Counted from the first letter of the stretch, positions 1 through 6,016 are shown. The stretch is DNA of 6,979 nucleotides from Bauldia sp. (GCA_020442095.1 JAGRKY010000072.1:1-6979), one strand, 5' to 3'. Program-made: numbers and translations. The notes: generated by a model from the letters alone, not told the origin.

Positions 1-557
1 TTGTGGTCCTTGCCGAACCAGGCGGTGGCATAGCCGTTGTCGAGCAGGATCCGGCCGATCGTCGCCTTGTCCTTGGAGATGATGCTGTTGTAGCCGGGAT
101 AGCCGGTCGACTGCTCGGAGATGACGCCGAAGCCGGCCGAATGGTGGTTGCGGCCGGTGATCAGCGCCGCGCGGGTCGGCGAGCAGAGCGCCGTCGAATG
201 CAGGTTGTTGTAGAGCAGGCCGTTGGCGGCGATGCGGTCCATCGTCGGCGTCGGGATGACGCCGCCGGAGGTGCTCGGCACGCCGAAGCCCGCGTCGTCG
301 GTGATGATCAGCAGGATGTTCGGCGCCGTCTTCGGCGGCACGATGGTCGGCGCCCACCACGGCGTGGAATTGAGCGCGTCATTCTCGATGACGCCCTTGA
401 ATGCCGGGTCCGGGGCCGGCAGTTGCCGTCCGCTGATCGTCGACGTGGCGCTCGGCGAGCCGAGTTCGCCGGTAACTTCCTGCGCCGCCGCGGACTGTGC
501 CCCGACAGCGAATGCCAGCACGCCGGAAGCCAAGAGACCGAGAAGTTTCGTTTTCAT
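1..557 (-). CDS. Arylsulfatase, class I (N-terminal 185 residues, truncated by the left window edge)
   Basis: Predicted to hydrolyse sulfate esters in the periplasm or outside the cell. The ATG at 555-557 follows a GGGAGG ribosome site (563-568). Residues 1-26 look like a Sec signal peptide: MKTK, a hydrophobic core, then a QSAAAQ cleavage region. The alkaline phosphatase/sulfatase fold begins near residue 78 (PNILLIITDDAGFG), with D87 and D88 as expected metal ligands. C125-S-P-T-R129 is the CxPxR signature whose cysteine is oxidised to formylglycine, followed by ALITGR. NHHSAGFG (137-144) and the active-site pair K183/H185 in FGKDH are also present. The family normally runs to over 500 residues, so most of the metal site and the C-terminal domain lie beyond the edge. 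The NHHS-GFG signature suggests a different sulfatase subfamily from the gene at the right end. The substrate cannot be read from the sequence. It is probably transcribed alone, since 271 bp separate it from the next gene upstream. Confidence 0.93.
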   Translation of the reverse strand, partial: MKTKLLGLLASGVLAFAVGAQSAAAQEVTGELGSPSATSTISGRQLPAPDPAFKGVIENDALNSTPWWAPTIVPPKTAPNILLIITDDAGFGVPSTSGGVIPTPTMDRIAANGLLYNNLHSTALCSPTRAALITGRNHHSAGFGVISEQSTGYPGYNSIISKDKATIGRILLDNGYATAWFGKDH

Positions 558-637
558 TTTCGCCTCCCAAAAGGGGTTCGGATCGTCCGAGAGGCCAACC
601 TGCCCGGTCGCTTCGCTCCCGGTGCCCGCCGGCCTTT

Positions 638-661
638 GCCGCATACAAAGCCGCATACAAA
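638..661. repeat. Perfect tandem 12-bp direct repeat upstream of the sulfatase gene
   Basis: Two abutting identical copies of GCCGCATACAAA (638-649 and 650-661) lie about 80-105 bp upstream of the sulfatase start. On the sulfatase strand they read TTTGTATGCGGC twice. The 12-bp period would put both copies on nearly the same DNA face. The position suits an activator or repressor site in the sulfatase promoter region (558-828), but no convincing -35/-10 pair was found nearby, so the regulatory role is inference. Confidence 0.55.
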
Positions 662-828
662 TTCGCCCGCTGCCGATCACCCATACCGGTGACCGGCACG
701 AACAACGTTGATCAGGCTCAATCAAGCCGAGAATCGGGTCAGTGGCTACGTATTGAACCCGCCTGCCGGTGTAGCTTACGCGCCGCGAAGCATTGAAGAC
801 AGCCATTGCCGGAGGGCGCCGCCCGCCC

Positions 829-1776
829 CTATTCGGCCACTCCCGGCTGCCCGTGCGGGTCGGATTTCGGCCGCTTGGCCGCGTGCTGGGCATATCCCTC
901 GGACACCGGACCCGGTTTCCGCCTGGTCAGCTTGCCGCGTTCCGCGCCGAGACAATAGGCGGCCGTCGCGAAGGGAACGATCGGCAGGGCGAGGCGGATA
1001 TATCGCCGGTCTTTTCGCGCCGCGTGACGTGACATCCGGAAGGCGATGGCCGTCCGGCGCCACCAGCCGTGGAAGCCGAAGGGCAGGCCCGGCGTCGACA
1101 GCTCGCCACGAATCTCTGCCGCCCGCCGGCCGCGCGAATAGCTGTCGCGGAGCAGCGCCACCGGATTGGTCGGATTGCGATGGACCGTCACCACCTTCGG
1201 CTGCCACGCGGGCTTCTTGTCCTCCGGCAGCCGCCCGTTGAACTCGCTGTCCTCGCCGATCCTGAGATCCTCGCGGAAATAGCCGAATTCGGCGAACAGC
1301 CGGCGATCATAGGACGCGCCATAGGGAAGTCCGCGCCGCTTCAGTTTCGGCTGCCGCCACGGAAACACCGTCAGGTGCGATGCCCAGGCGAAGGGGTTCC
1401 GCCGATGGCTGTTGGCCAGCGAACTCCCGACCGCCGCGAAACCCCGGCGATGCATCACCAGCCGGTTGGCCGCCCAGTCCTTGGTCGCCTGGCAATCGCT
1501 GGCGAGGAAGGCGACGTAAGGCGCCCTGGTCGCCTCGATCCCGATATTGCGGGCGCCGCCGACGAACAGGCGTTCCTCCCGCTCGATCACCGGGACGTCC
1601 AGCCCGTGCGCGGCAAGGCGCGCGGCCATGCCGCCGCCGCCGGAATTGACGACCAGTATCTCGACGGGCGGGTCCTGGGTCAGCAGCGACCGCACGGCAT
1701 CGACGGCCAGCTCCGAAGCGCCGACCACCAGCACGACCACCGCCAACTCCGGAGTGGGAGGAACGCTTTCATCCAT
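829..1776 (-). CDS. Glycosyltransferase family 2 (GT-A fold)
   Basis: A 315-residue protein predicted to transfer a sugar from a nucleotide-sugar donor in the cytoplasm, probably in surface polysaccharide or glycolipid synthesis. GT2 features in order: beta strand AVVVLVVGA (12-20), VEILVVNSGGG (38-48) in the nucleotide-binding position, GGARNIGI (73-80), VAFLASDC (88-95) at the DXD site, and GEDSEFNGRL (174-183) matching the ED motif before the acceptor region. The first Asp of the usual DxD is Ala92, while D94 is kept. The C-terminal tail from about 240 is basic and has a hydrophobic stretch near 261-276 that could be a weak membrane contact. The ATG at 1774-1776 was chosen because the 54 in-frame codons upstream, back to a TTG at 1938, lack family similarity and a ribosome site. 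A GTG four codons upstream is also possible. It is divergent from the acyltransferase gene. Donor and acceptor are unknown. Confidence 0.86.
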   Translation of the reverse strand: MDESVPPTPELAVVVLVVGASELAVDAVRSLLTQDPPVEILVVNSGGGGMAARLAAHGLDVPVIEREERLFVGGARNIGIEATRAPYVAFLASDCQATKDWAANRLVMHRRGFAAVGSSLANSHRRNPFAWASHLTVFPWRQPKLKRRGLPYGASYDRRLFAEFGYFREDLRIGEDSEFNGRLPEDKKPAWQPKVVTVHRNPTNPVALLRDSYSRGRRAAEIRGELSTPGLPFGFHGWWRRTAIAFRMSRHAARKDRRYIRLALPIVPFATAAYCLGAERGKLTRRKPGPVSEGYAQHAAKRPKSDPHGQPGVAE

Positions 1777-2089
1777 CGCCGATGTGCCCACGGCCTCGTC
1801 GCCACGCGTCGCGGGGAGCCGGAGCCTCAGCCTGCCGTCAACGGATCGGGTTGTGTTCCGCCAGTTCCCAACCCCGCTTGAATACGCGACGACTCGACGA
1901 AGTTGCAATCCCTTGAAAAGGCCCAAATGAAGAGGCAAGGTTCCGCATTCTCGATCGTCGTTACACTCCGCAATTGGGCCGTTTAGCGATTGATCTCATT
2001 TGATATTTTCTCATCTGGACTCCGATCCCTTTTGCAATGATGTCGCATCGCACCTTGTGTATGGCCTCGGCCGTTTGGCGGGGGCGTTG
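1777..2089. other. Divergent intergenic region between glycosyltransferase and acyltransferase genes
   Basis: About 313 bp without a supported gene, assuming the starts chosen here. The part from roughly 1930 to 2060 is clearly poorer in G+C than its surroundings, as expected for back-to-back promoters. It contains a spaced inverted repeat, GGCCCAA at 1920-1926 and TTGGGCC at 1974-1980. TTGATC at 1990-1995 and AT-rich hexamers around 2002-2009 are promoter-like, but none forms a well-spaced pair. If the acyltransferase actually begins at the TTG at 2000, this region shrinks by 90 bp. Confidence 0.4.
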
Positions 2090-3055
2090 ATGGAGCACGC
2101 TGATCGCGGCCTGAGGTCCACCGATCGCGACGCGATCTCCCGTGGCGATCTCCTCCTGCTCCTCCAGATCCCGATCCTGAAGGCCGCCGCCCTCACGCTG
2201 CCGGGGGAGCGATGGCTCGGCTTCTGCCGCCTCATCGCTTCCGGCGCCTCGAACCGCAAGGCGGCGGAAGCGGTCGCCGCCTATTTCGCCGCGCCGTCGG
2301 CAACACCCGTCGATGCCGATTCGGTCGCGCTCGAGGCCCGCGCGGCGCGGCTCGAGCACTTCATGCAGATTCTGGCGGGGAAGTCGGGCGCCGCGCTCCA
2401 GCCGCGCCTGACCGGCCGCGAAGGCCTCGAATCCGCCCTCGCCGCGCAACGCGGCGCGGTGCTCTGGGTCGCCCACTTCGCCTATGCGCCGCTCGCCGCG
2501 AAGGCGGCCCTCATGTCGGCCGGGCATCGCACCTGGCACATGAGCCGGCCGGAGCATGGCTTCTCGAAGACCCGCTTCGGCATCGCCGCGCTCAATCCCC
2601 TGCGCTGGCGGGTGGAGGAGCGCTACCTCGCCGGCCGCATCCTGATCGACCGCAAGAACCCGGCTGCCGCGACGCTGAGGGCGCGGCGGCTGCTCGGCGA
2701 CAACGGCATCGTCTCGATCACCGCCGGGGACTGGGAGGGCGCCCGGGTGCTGGAGGTTCCCTTCGGCCCGGGCACGGTCGGCATTTCCAACGGCGCCCCG
2801 GCCCTCGCCCATCTCGCCGGCGCCGCGCTGATCCCGGTGGTCACGGTCCGCGAAAGCCCCGGCGCGCCGATCGACGTCATCCTGTTGCCGCCGCTCCTGC
2901 CCGACCGTTCGGCCTCGCGCAACGAATGGGTCGAGGTCGCCGCCGGGCATTTCGCCGAGCAGGTCGCCCCCTATGTGACGCGCTTTCCGGGCCAGTGGCG
3001 GGACTGGCGGCGCTGGAAGCCCAGCCCGAAAGCGACGGCGTCCGGGGCCGCCTGA
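2090..3055 (+). CDS. LpxL/HtrB-like lipid A acyltransferase family protein with altered active-site motif
   Basis: Resembles the lysophospholipid/lipid A acyltransferase family (Pfam Lip_A_acyltrans), inner-membrane enzymes that move an acyl chain from acyl-ACP to a glycolipid. Numbered from the ATG at 2090 (321 residues): ALTLPGERW (34-42), RGAVLWVAHFAYAPLA with His129 in the place of the HX4(D/E) histidine, VSITAGDWEG (209-217), VPFGPGTVGISNG (223-235), ALAHLAGAALIPVV (238-251) and the late FPGQW (299-303). Each lines up in order with LpxL landmarks. The residue five after His129 is Pro134, not Asp or Glu, so normal acyltransfer chemistry is doubtful. An upstream TTG at 2000 would add 30 residues. 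I prefer 2090 because G+C at third positions falls off upstream, a GGCGGGGG stretch precedes the ATG, and His then falls at 129, close to 132 in E. coli LpxL. It ends 22 bp from the convergent glycosyltransferase gene. Confidence 0.78.
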   Translation: MEHADRGLRSTDRDAISRGDLLLLLQIPILKAAALTLPGERWLGFCRLIASGASNRKAAEAVAAYFAAPSATPVDADSVALEARAARLEHFMQILAGKSGAALQPRLTGREGLESALAAQRGAVLWVAHFAYAPLAAKAALMSAGHRTWHMSRPEHGFSKTRFGIAALNPLRWRVEERYLAGRILIDRKNPAAATLRARRLLGDNGIVSITAGDWEGARVLEVPFGPGTVGISNGAPALAHLAGAALIPVVTVRESPGAPIDVILLPPLLPDRSASRNEWVEVAAGHFAEQVAPYVTRFPGQWRDWRRWKPSPKATASGAA

Positions 3056-3077
3056 CAGCCCCCGCCAGCCAGACGTA

Positions 3078-3842
3078 TCAGCCGGGCTTGTCCTGGCTCT
3101 GCGCCGGTTGTCCGGCTGTCTCGCCGAGCTCGACCTCCGGCATCCACAGCCCGCCATCCTCCTTGTGCGGCGGCAGGAATTCGCGCCGCTTCGGGACCTT
3201 CTTGAACTCGGCGCCCTCCTCGTCGGCGAGATAGTCGTAGCCCATCGCCTGGTACTGGCCTTCCGGATCGAGCGCCTTGTAGAGGTCGCGGCGGCCTTCG
3301 CGGCGTTCCCGCGTGATCATCTTGAGGTGGTAGAGATTGAGGTCGGTCTTCCGCCGCTCGTAGCCCTTCGGATAATGCTGCTCGTGCAGGGCCTGCGTCC
3401 CGAATTCCTGGCCCTCGAGAAGCGGGAAGAGGCGATAACGGATCTTCCGGCCCCAGGCGCCATCGTCCCGGTAGACGTCGGGGGCATAGAGCTCGCGCAG
3501 ACGGAAGCCCCAGGCGACCGGCCCCTCGGCCTTGGTCAGCTTCGGTATCTCTTCCGCGGCCGCCTTTTCCAGCCGCTGGTCGGGGTCCATGTAGAGCACC
3601 CAGCGGGCGCCCGTGTCGCGCGCCGCCTGGATCAGCAGGGCGCGCCGATCGACCTCCGAGCTGAACAGGTCGGTCGCCGCGCGATCGTCGTAGGAGACAT
3701 AGCCGTCGACCATCGGCCTCAGATTCTCGATCAGGTCGGGGACGAGATGCGCGTCGTAGCGGAAGGAAAAGACGGCTACGGTCCACGGCTTCCGCCGCCA
3801 CGGCAAGCGTAATCCCCGGCTGAAGAATTCGGTCGTCAACAT
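3078..3842 (-). CDS. GT2-type glycosyltransferase, second copy in the neighbourhood
   Basis: A 254-residue cytoplasmic protein. After a basic N-terminus (10-20), TVAVFSFRYDAHLVPDLIENL (21-41) looks like the first GT-A strand and helix. YVSYDDRA (48-55) and RRALLIQAARDTGARWVLYMDPDQRLE (66-92) follow, the latter carrying the D86-P-D88 metal motif where family members read DxDE. LHEQHYPKG (152-160), DLNLYHLKMITRERREGRRDLYKALDP (167-193) and QAMGYDYLADEEG (198-210) resemble the C-terminal block of alphaproteobacterial GT2 proteins. The YHL histidine (172) is a candidate active-site residue. There is no signal peptide or membrane segment. The last 30 residues are polar and low in complexity. The ATG at 3840-3842 has only a weak purine-rich site upstream (GCGGAAAA). 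The presumed 5' leader contains a GGCGGC/GCCGCC hairpin (3875-3890). It shares little beyond fold with the GT2 at 829-1776. Donor and acceptor are unknown. Confidence 0.8.
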   Translation of the reverse strand: MLTTEFFSRGLRLPWRRKPWTVAVFSFRYDAHLVPDLIENLRPMVDGYVSYDDRAATDLFSSEVDRRALLIQAARDTGARWVLYMDPDQRLEKAAAEEIPKLTKAEGPVAWGFRLRELYAPDVYRDDGAWGRKIRYRLFPLLEGQEFGTQALHEQHYPKGYERRKTDLNLYHLKMITRERREGRRDLYKALDPEGQYQAMGYDYLADEEGAEFKKVPKRREFLPPHKEDGGLWMPEVELGETAGQPAQSQDKPG

Positions 3843-4011
3843 GTCGATTTTCCGCGGCTCAAGGCAGGGCGACCGGCGGCGGACGCCGCCATGTCGGGTC
3901 TCGAAGAGGAATGGCCGAGGCTAGTTCATGACCTCGCCCGCGACCAGCCATCCCGGCAGAAAATCCACCGTCCCGTCGCCCGCCGTCCTCACCCTCGACC
4001 GTCGCAGCCGG

Positions 4012-4341
4012 TCAGGAATGCGACCGGCACGGTATCGCGGAGAATGTGCAGGTCCAGCCGCCCGGCTTCTTGCTGCAGGAGGTCTTGCGTTTCACCGAGT
4101 TGGCGAAGTTGTGCCAGTAGGGCCCGTACTTCTGCCAGACCTTCTGCACCCAGTTGAACCGCGCCTCGTCATAGGCCTTGGCCTTCGTCGGCTGCAGGAC
4201 GGAGCCGCTGGTCGCCGTCACCGCCGATGACTTGCAGCTCGCGGCAAGGGAAGCGTCGGCCCCCGCGCTCACGATCATCAGCGCCAATACCGCCGCCAGC
4301 AGGCGGGCCATCGAAAACCCGGAGAATAGTCGCAGTGACAC
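4012..4341 (-). CDS. Small exported four-cysteine protein of unknown function
   Basis: A 109-residue protein with a likely Sec signal peptide: MSLRLFSGFSMARLL, then a hydrophobic run to about residue 25, with cleavage probable after the DASLAA region near 34. The mature part has four cysteines (C36, C89, C98, C105), suggesting two disulfides in the periplasm or outside. It also has an aromatic core, RFNWVQKVWQKYGPYWHNFANSV (61-83), and ends in GGWTCTFSAIPC (94-105). This aromatic, then Cys, then PC-ending layout resembles unnamed small secreted proteins of Hyphomicrobiales; I do not know a function. The GTG at 4341 was chosen because a strong GGGAGGAGGA (4348-4357) precedes it by six bases. 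The internal ATG at 4311 lacks such a site and would shorten the signal peptide. It stands alone: 169 bp to the next gene downstream and 300 bp upstream. Confidence 0.72.
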   Translation of the reverse strand: MSLRLFSGFSMARLLAAVLALMIVSAGADASLAASCKSSAVTATSGSVLQPTKAKAYDEARFNWVQKVWQKYGPYWHNFANSVKRKTSCSKKPGGWTCTFSAIPCRSHS

Positions 4342-4481
4342 GGGCAGTCCTCCTCCCGATCAAACGCCCCCGCATCGGAACCATGGCGGTTCGGGATCGG
4401 TGGTAGCATTGAGCCATGTCAACGGACGCGGCCATCCAAAGATCTCTCGCACCGCCATCCGGAGAACCTGTCCCTTCGCCA

Positions 4482-4514
4482 TCCTGAGGTGCCGCCGAAG
4501 GCGGCCTCGAAGGA
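4482..4514. repeat. Interspersed imperfect palindrome (TCCTGAGG...CCTCGAAGGA type)
   Basis: The arms pair as TCCT/AGGA, GAGG/CCTC and CCGCC/GGCGG around a GAA loop, with two opposing 2-base bulges (TG at 4490-4491 and GA at 4509-4510). This gives a 13-bp stem. From general knowledge, TCCTGAGG-x-CCTCGAAGGA elements are highly repeated between genes in many alphaproteobacterial genomes. Only one copy lies in this window, so repetition in this genome is inferred. Confidence 0.6.
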
Positions 4515-4602
4515 CGCACCACACCACCAGCGCACCACCGCCCGTCATCCCCACTCTTCCGCCTTCCGGGACAAAGGCCGTCTGCCATCACCGGAGCCCG
4601 AT

Positions 4603-4617
4603 CACCGATGCTCGGTG
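4603..4617 (-). terminator. Weak candidate terminator hairpin after the TetR gene
   Basis: CACCGA and TCGGTG form a 6-bp stem with a TGC loop, starting 24 bases past the TetR stop codon on the minus strand. No T-run follows, so it is not a classical intrinsic terminator. Confidence 0.25.
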
Positions 4618-4641
4618 GAGCAACGGAACACCTTGATCGCC

Positions 4642-5295
4642 TCACCCGTCCAGCAGGTCCCCAACCTGTTTGATGATCTGATCGGCACATTCCGCCGGCG
4701 TCTTCCCTTCGAAGACACCGGGCCGCAGGCCCCATGTGTAGATCGCCCAGATCGATGTGACGCTGCGAGCGACGTCGATGTCCGGCCTGAAATCACCACT
4801 TTCGATGCCTTCGCGAATGACCGTTTCGATCAGGCGCTCGTGCTCCGCGCGGACCGCCCGGTTATGCGCCTCGGTCTCGTTCGGCCAGACCCAGCTGTAG
4901 CTTTGCATGGCGGCCAGCAGCAACGGATTGCGGAGATCGGCCTCGGTGTAGTGGCGGATGAGTGCGTCCAGTTTCTTCCGCGGCTTCGCCTTCCCGGCAA
5001 CGATCCGCCGCGCCGGTTCATTTTGCGGCTCGTTGTGGCGGGTGACCAGCGCGTAGAGCAGCCCATCCTTTCCCGCGAAATAGACGTTGATGAGCGAGGT
5101 GGATACGCCGGCTTCTTTGGCAATGTCCGTGACCGTGACCGACCGGGCATCGGAAGAGGCGAAGAGCCTCTCGGTGGCGTCGAGGAGAGCGGTCTTCGTC
5201 GCCTCGCGTTGCTCCTCACGCTTACCCCCGCGCCCGTAGGGCTTCCGCTTCAAAGGCAACATCAGCGTCAATCCAACCGACCTTTTGTAAACCAT
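4642..5295 (-). CDS. TetR-family transcriptional regulator
   Basis: A 217-residue DNA-binding regulator, normally a dimeric repressor released by a small ligand. The N-terminal extension is basic (KRKPYGRGGKREEQR, 16-30). Helix 1 is ATKTALLDATERLFASS (32-48). The helix-turn-helix is VTVTDIAKEAGVSTSLINVYFAGKDGLLYALV (53-84), with the family's typical ending in which YF-GKDGLL precedes helix 4. The remainder (about 95-217) is the mostly helical ligand/dimer domain; its tryptophans and tyrosines (SYSWVW 132-137, IWAIYTWG 182-189) may line a pocket. The length is typical. The ATG at 5295 gives the full N-terminus but has only a weak purine stretch upstream; the ATG at 5262 is an alternative that would still keep the DNA-binding domain. 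It is divergent from the RTX gene, with paired palindromes starting 28 bp upstream of the start, so control of both genes is likely. The ligand cannot be inferred. Confidence 0.93.
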   Translation of the reverse strand: MVYKRSVGLTLMLPLKRKPYGRGGKREEQREATKTALLDATERLFASSDARSVTVTDIAKEAGVSTSLINVYFAGKDGLLYALVTRHNEPQNEPARRIVAGKAKPRKKLDALIRHYTEADLRNPLLLAAMQSYSWVWPNETEAHNRAVRAEHERLIETVIREGIESGDFRPDIDVARSVTSIWAIYTWGLRPGVFEGKTPAECADQIIKQVGDLLDG

Positions 5296-5322
5296 CGCTT
5301 TTTCGCGCCGCAGTTTTCAAGG

Positions 5323-5353
5323 AATATTTCTATTGAAATATTTCTATGAAATA
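5323..5353. promoter_or_regulatory. Tandem palindromic operator candidate for the TetR regulator
   Basis: Two overlapping inverted repeats sit in an AT-rich block unlike the rest of the window. The first is AATATTTC-TATT-GAAATATT (5323-5342), with perfect 8-bp arms. The second is TATTTC-TAT-GAAATA (5339-5353), with perfect 6-bp arms. They also read as a direct repeat of AATATTTCTAT(T)GAAATA offset by 14 bp. A palindrome of about 15-20 bp between a tetR gene and its divergent neighbour is the usual location of the operator. Binding itself is inferred. Confidence 0.6.
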
Positions 5354-5361
5354 ATTATACG
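5333..5361 (+). promoter_or_regulatory. Candidate promoter for the RTX gene, embedded in the palindromes
   Basis: TTGAAA (5333-5338), a 17-bp spacer and TATACG (5356-5361) form a sigma-70-like pair reading toward the RTX gene. The first palindrome covers the -35 box and the second fills the spacer, an arrangement that would let a bound repressor block RNA polymerase. It would leave a leader of about 120 nt, containing a GCGGCA-ATCG-TGCCGC hairpin (5444-5459) just before the ribosome site. On the opposite strand TATAAT (5354-5359) is a perfect -10 hexamer but has no good -35 partner. Confidence 0.42.
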
Positions 5362-5488
5362 AACGGACGCGCCCCTGCCGCCTGCGCCGATGTGGCCGAA
5401 CGGCTGCACGGGTGAATTTGCGCGAATAACGGGAACTGCCCCCGCGGCAATCGTGCCGCCGGACAACCTCTCTTGCGGAGATTGAACC

Positions 5489-5878
5489 ATGCGTATCGAC
5501 GGAAACTCCGGCAACAACCGGATCAAGGGAACCGAGGGTTTCGATATCCTCGCCGGCCACGGCGGCAATGACAGGCTGTTCGGCGGCCGCGGAAGCGACA
5601 TCCTCAACGGGATGGACGGCAACGACAAGATGGTCGGCGGCTACGGCAGCGACGTGTTCGTCTTTGACGACGGGATCGACAGAATCGTCGATTTCAAGCC
5701 CGCCTTCGATCACATCTTGATCGACAGCGATCTTGGCGACAGGAATTTCCGCCAGCTCAAGCACGACATGTCAAACCACCACGGCAACGTCGTGATCGCG
5801 TTCAACGATCACGACCAGCTGAAGATCAAGGACTGCCACGTCCGCGACCTGCACGCTGGCGACTTCGATTTCTTCTAG
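5489..5878 (+). CDS. Minimal RTX (hemolysin-type calcium-binding repeat) protein
   Basis: A 129-residue protein made almost entirely of an RTX module. Six nonapeptides in exact phase run from residue 5 to 58: GNSGNNRIK (degenerate), GTEGFDILA, GHGGNDRLF, GGRGSDILN, GMDGNDKMV and GGYGSDVFV. These fit the GGxGxDxUx pattern that folds into a calcium-bound parallel beta roll. DRIVDFKPAFDHILID (64-79) is the standard segment after the repeats. QLKIKDCHVRDLHAGDFDFF (110-129) resembles the uncleaved C-terminal signal of type I secretion substrates. There is no N-terminal signal peptide and no enzymatic or adhesive domain, so it is much shorter than toxin, protease or lipase RTX proteins. GGAG (5477-5480) precedes the ATG by eight bases. 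It is divergent from the TetR gene and probably under its control. No type I secretion ABC transporter or membrane-fusion gene lies in the window. Candidate roles are an extracellular calcium-binding or surface-layer-like accessory protein. Confidence 0.88.
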   Translation: MRIDGNSGNNRIKGTEGFDILAGHGGNDRLFGGRGSDILNGMDGNDKMVGGYGSDVFVFDDGIDRIVDFKPAFDHILIDSDLGDRNFRQLKHDMSNHHGNVVIAFNDHDQLKIKDCHVRDLHAGDFDFF

Positions 5879-5966
5879 TCGCCTGAGGCACCAGGAATCC
5901 GCGGTGTGAAAAAGGCGGCGCTGCTGGCGATTTGTGCGTCTTGTCGCTCGCTCTCCACCAACGGCT

Positions 5967-5988
5967 GATCCCCGCCTGGGCGGGGATC
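5967..5988. repeat. Interspersed palindrome, GATCCCCGCC arms
   Basis: Perfect 10-bp arms GATCCCCGCC (5967-5976) and GGCGGGGATC (5979-5988) around TG. In translation it gives the IPAWAGI / IPAQAGI peptides often seen in spurious bacterial ORFs, the mark of a widely dispersed repeat. It lies between the convergent ends of the RTX and right-hand sulfatase genes, so it could form a hairpin in either transcript. Multi-copy status in this genome is inferred. Confidence 0.65.
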
Positions 5989-6016
5989 CGGCCTCCTTGG
6001 CCGCTGCTCTGCACTA

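Larger units (their letters stand above)
4342..4641. other. 300-bp intergenic region with promoter-like element and interspersed palindrome
   Basis: Lies between the stop of the TetR gene and the start of the small exported protein, both on the minus strand. On that strand a perfect TTGACA (4417-4422) is a candidate -35 box for the exported-protein gene, about 75 bp upstream of its GTG. The hexamers at the right spacing (CGATCC and neighbours) are poor -10 matches, so this is weak. It also contains the imperfect palindrome at 4482-4514 and the small hairpin at 4603-4617. The open frames crossing it look like composition artefacts. Confidence 0.4.

Noticed and set aside
1069..1881. 270-codon plus-strand open frame opposite the first glycosyltransferase
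   Set aside because: Antisense composition artefact; the minus-strand frame has ordered GT2 motifs.
1777..1938. TTG start at 1938 for the first glycosyltransferase
   Set aside because: The extra 54 residues have no family similarity and no ribosome site is visible; the GT-A fold begins just after the ATG at 1776.
2000..2089. TTG start at 2000 for the acyltransferase-like gene
   Set aside because: No ribosome site, AT-rich codons unlike the rest of the gene, and it would make the protein longer than LpxL relatives; kept only as an alternative.
1961..3157. 398-codon minus-strand open frame opposite the acyltransferase
   Set aside because: Arg/Gly/Glu-rich low-complexity translation with no family landmarks; it mirrors the G+C third-position bias of the real plus-strand gene.
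3108..3812. 234-codon plus-strand open frame opposite the second glycosyltransferase
   Set aside because: No motifs; it is wholly contained within a better-supported gene on the other strand.
4489..5349. 286-codon plus-strand open frame opposite the TetR gene
   Set aside because: Lies antisense to a clear TetR protein, runs through non-coding DNA at both ends, and has no recognisable domain or ribosome site.
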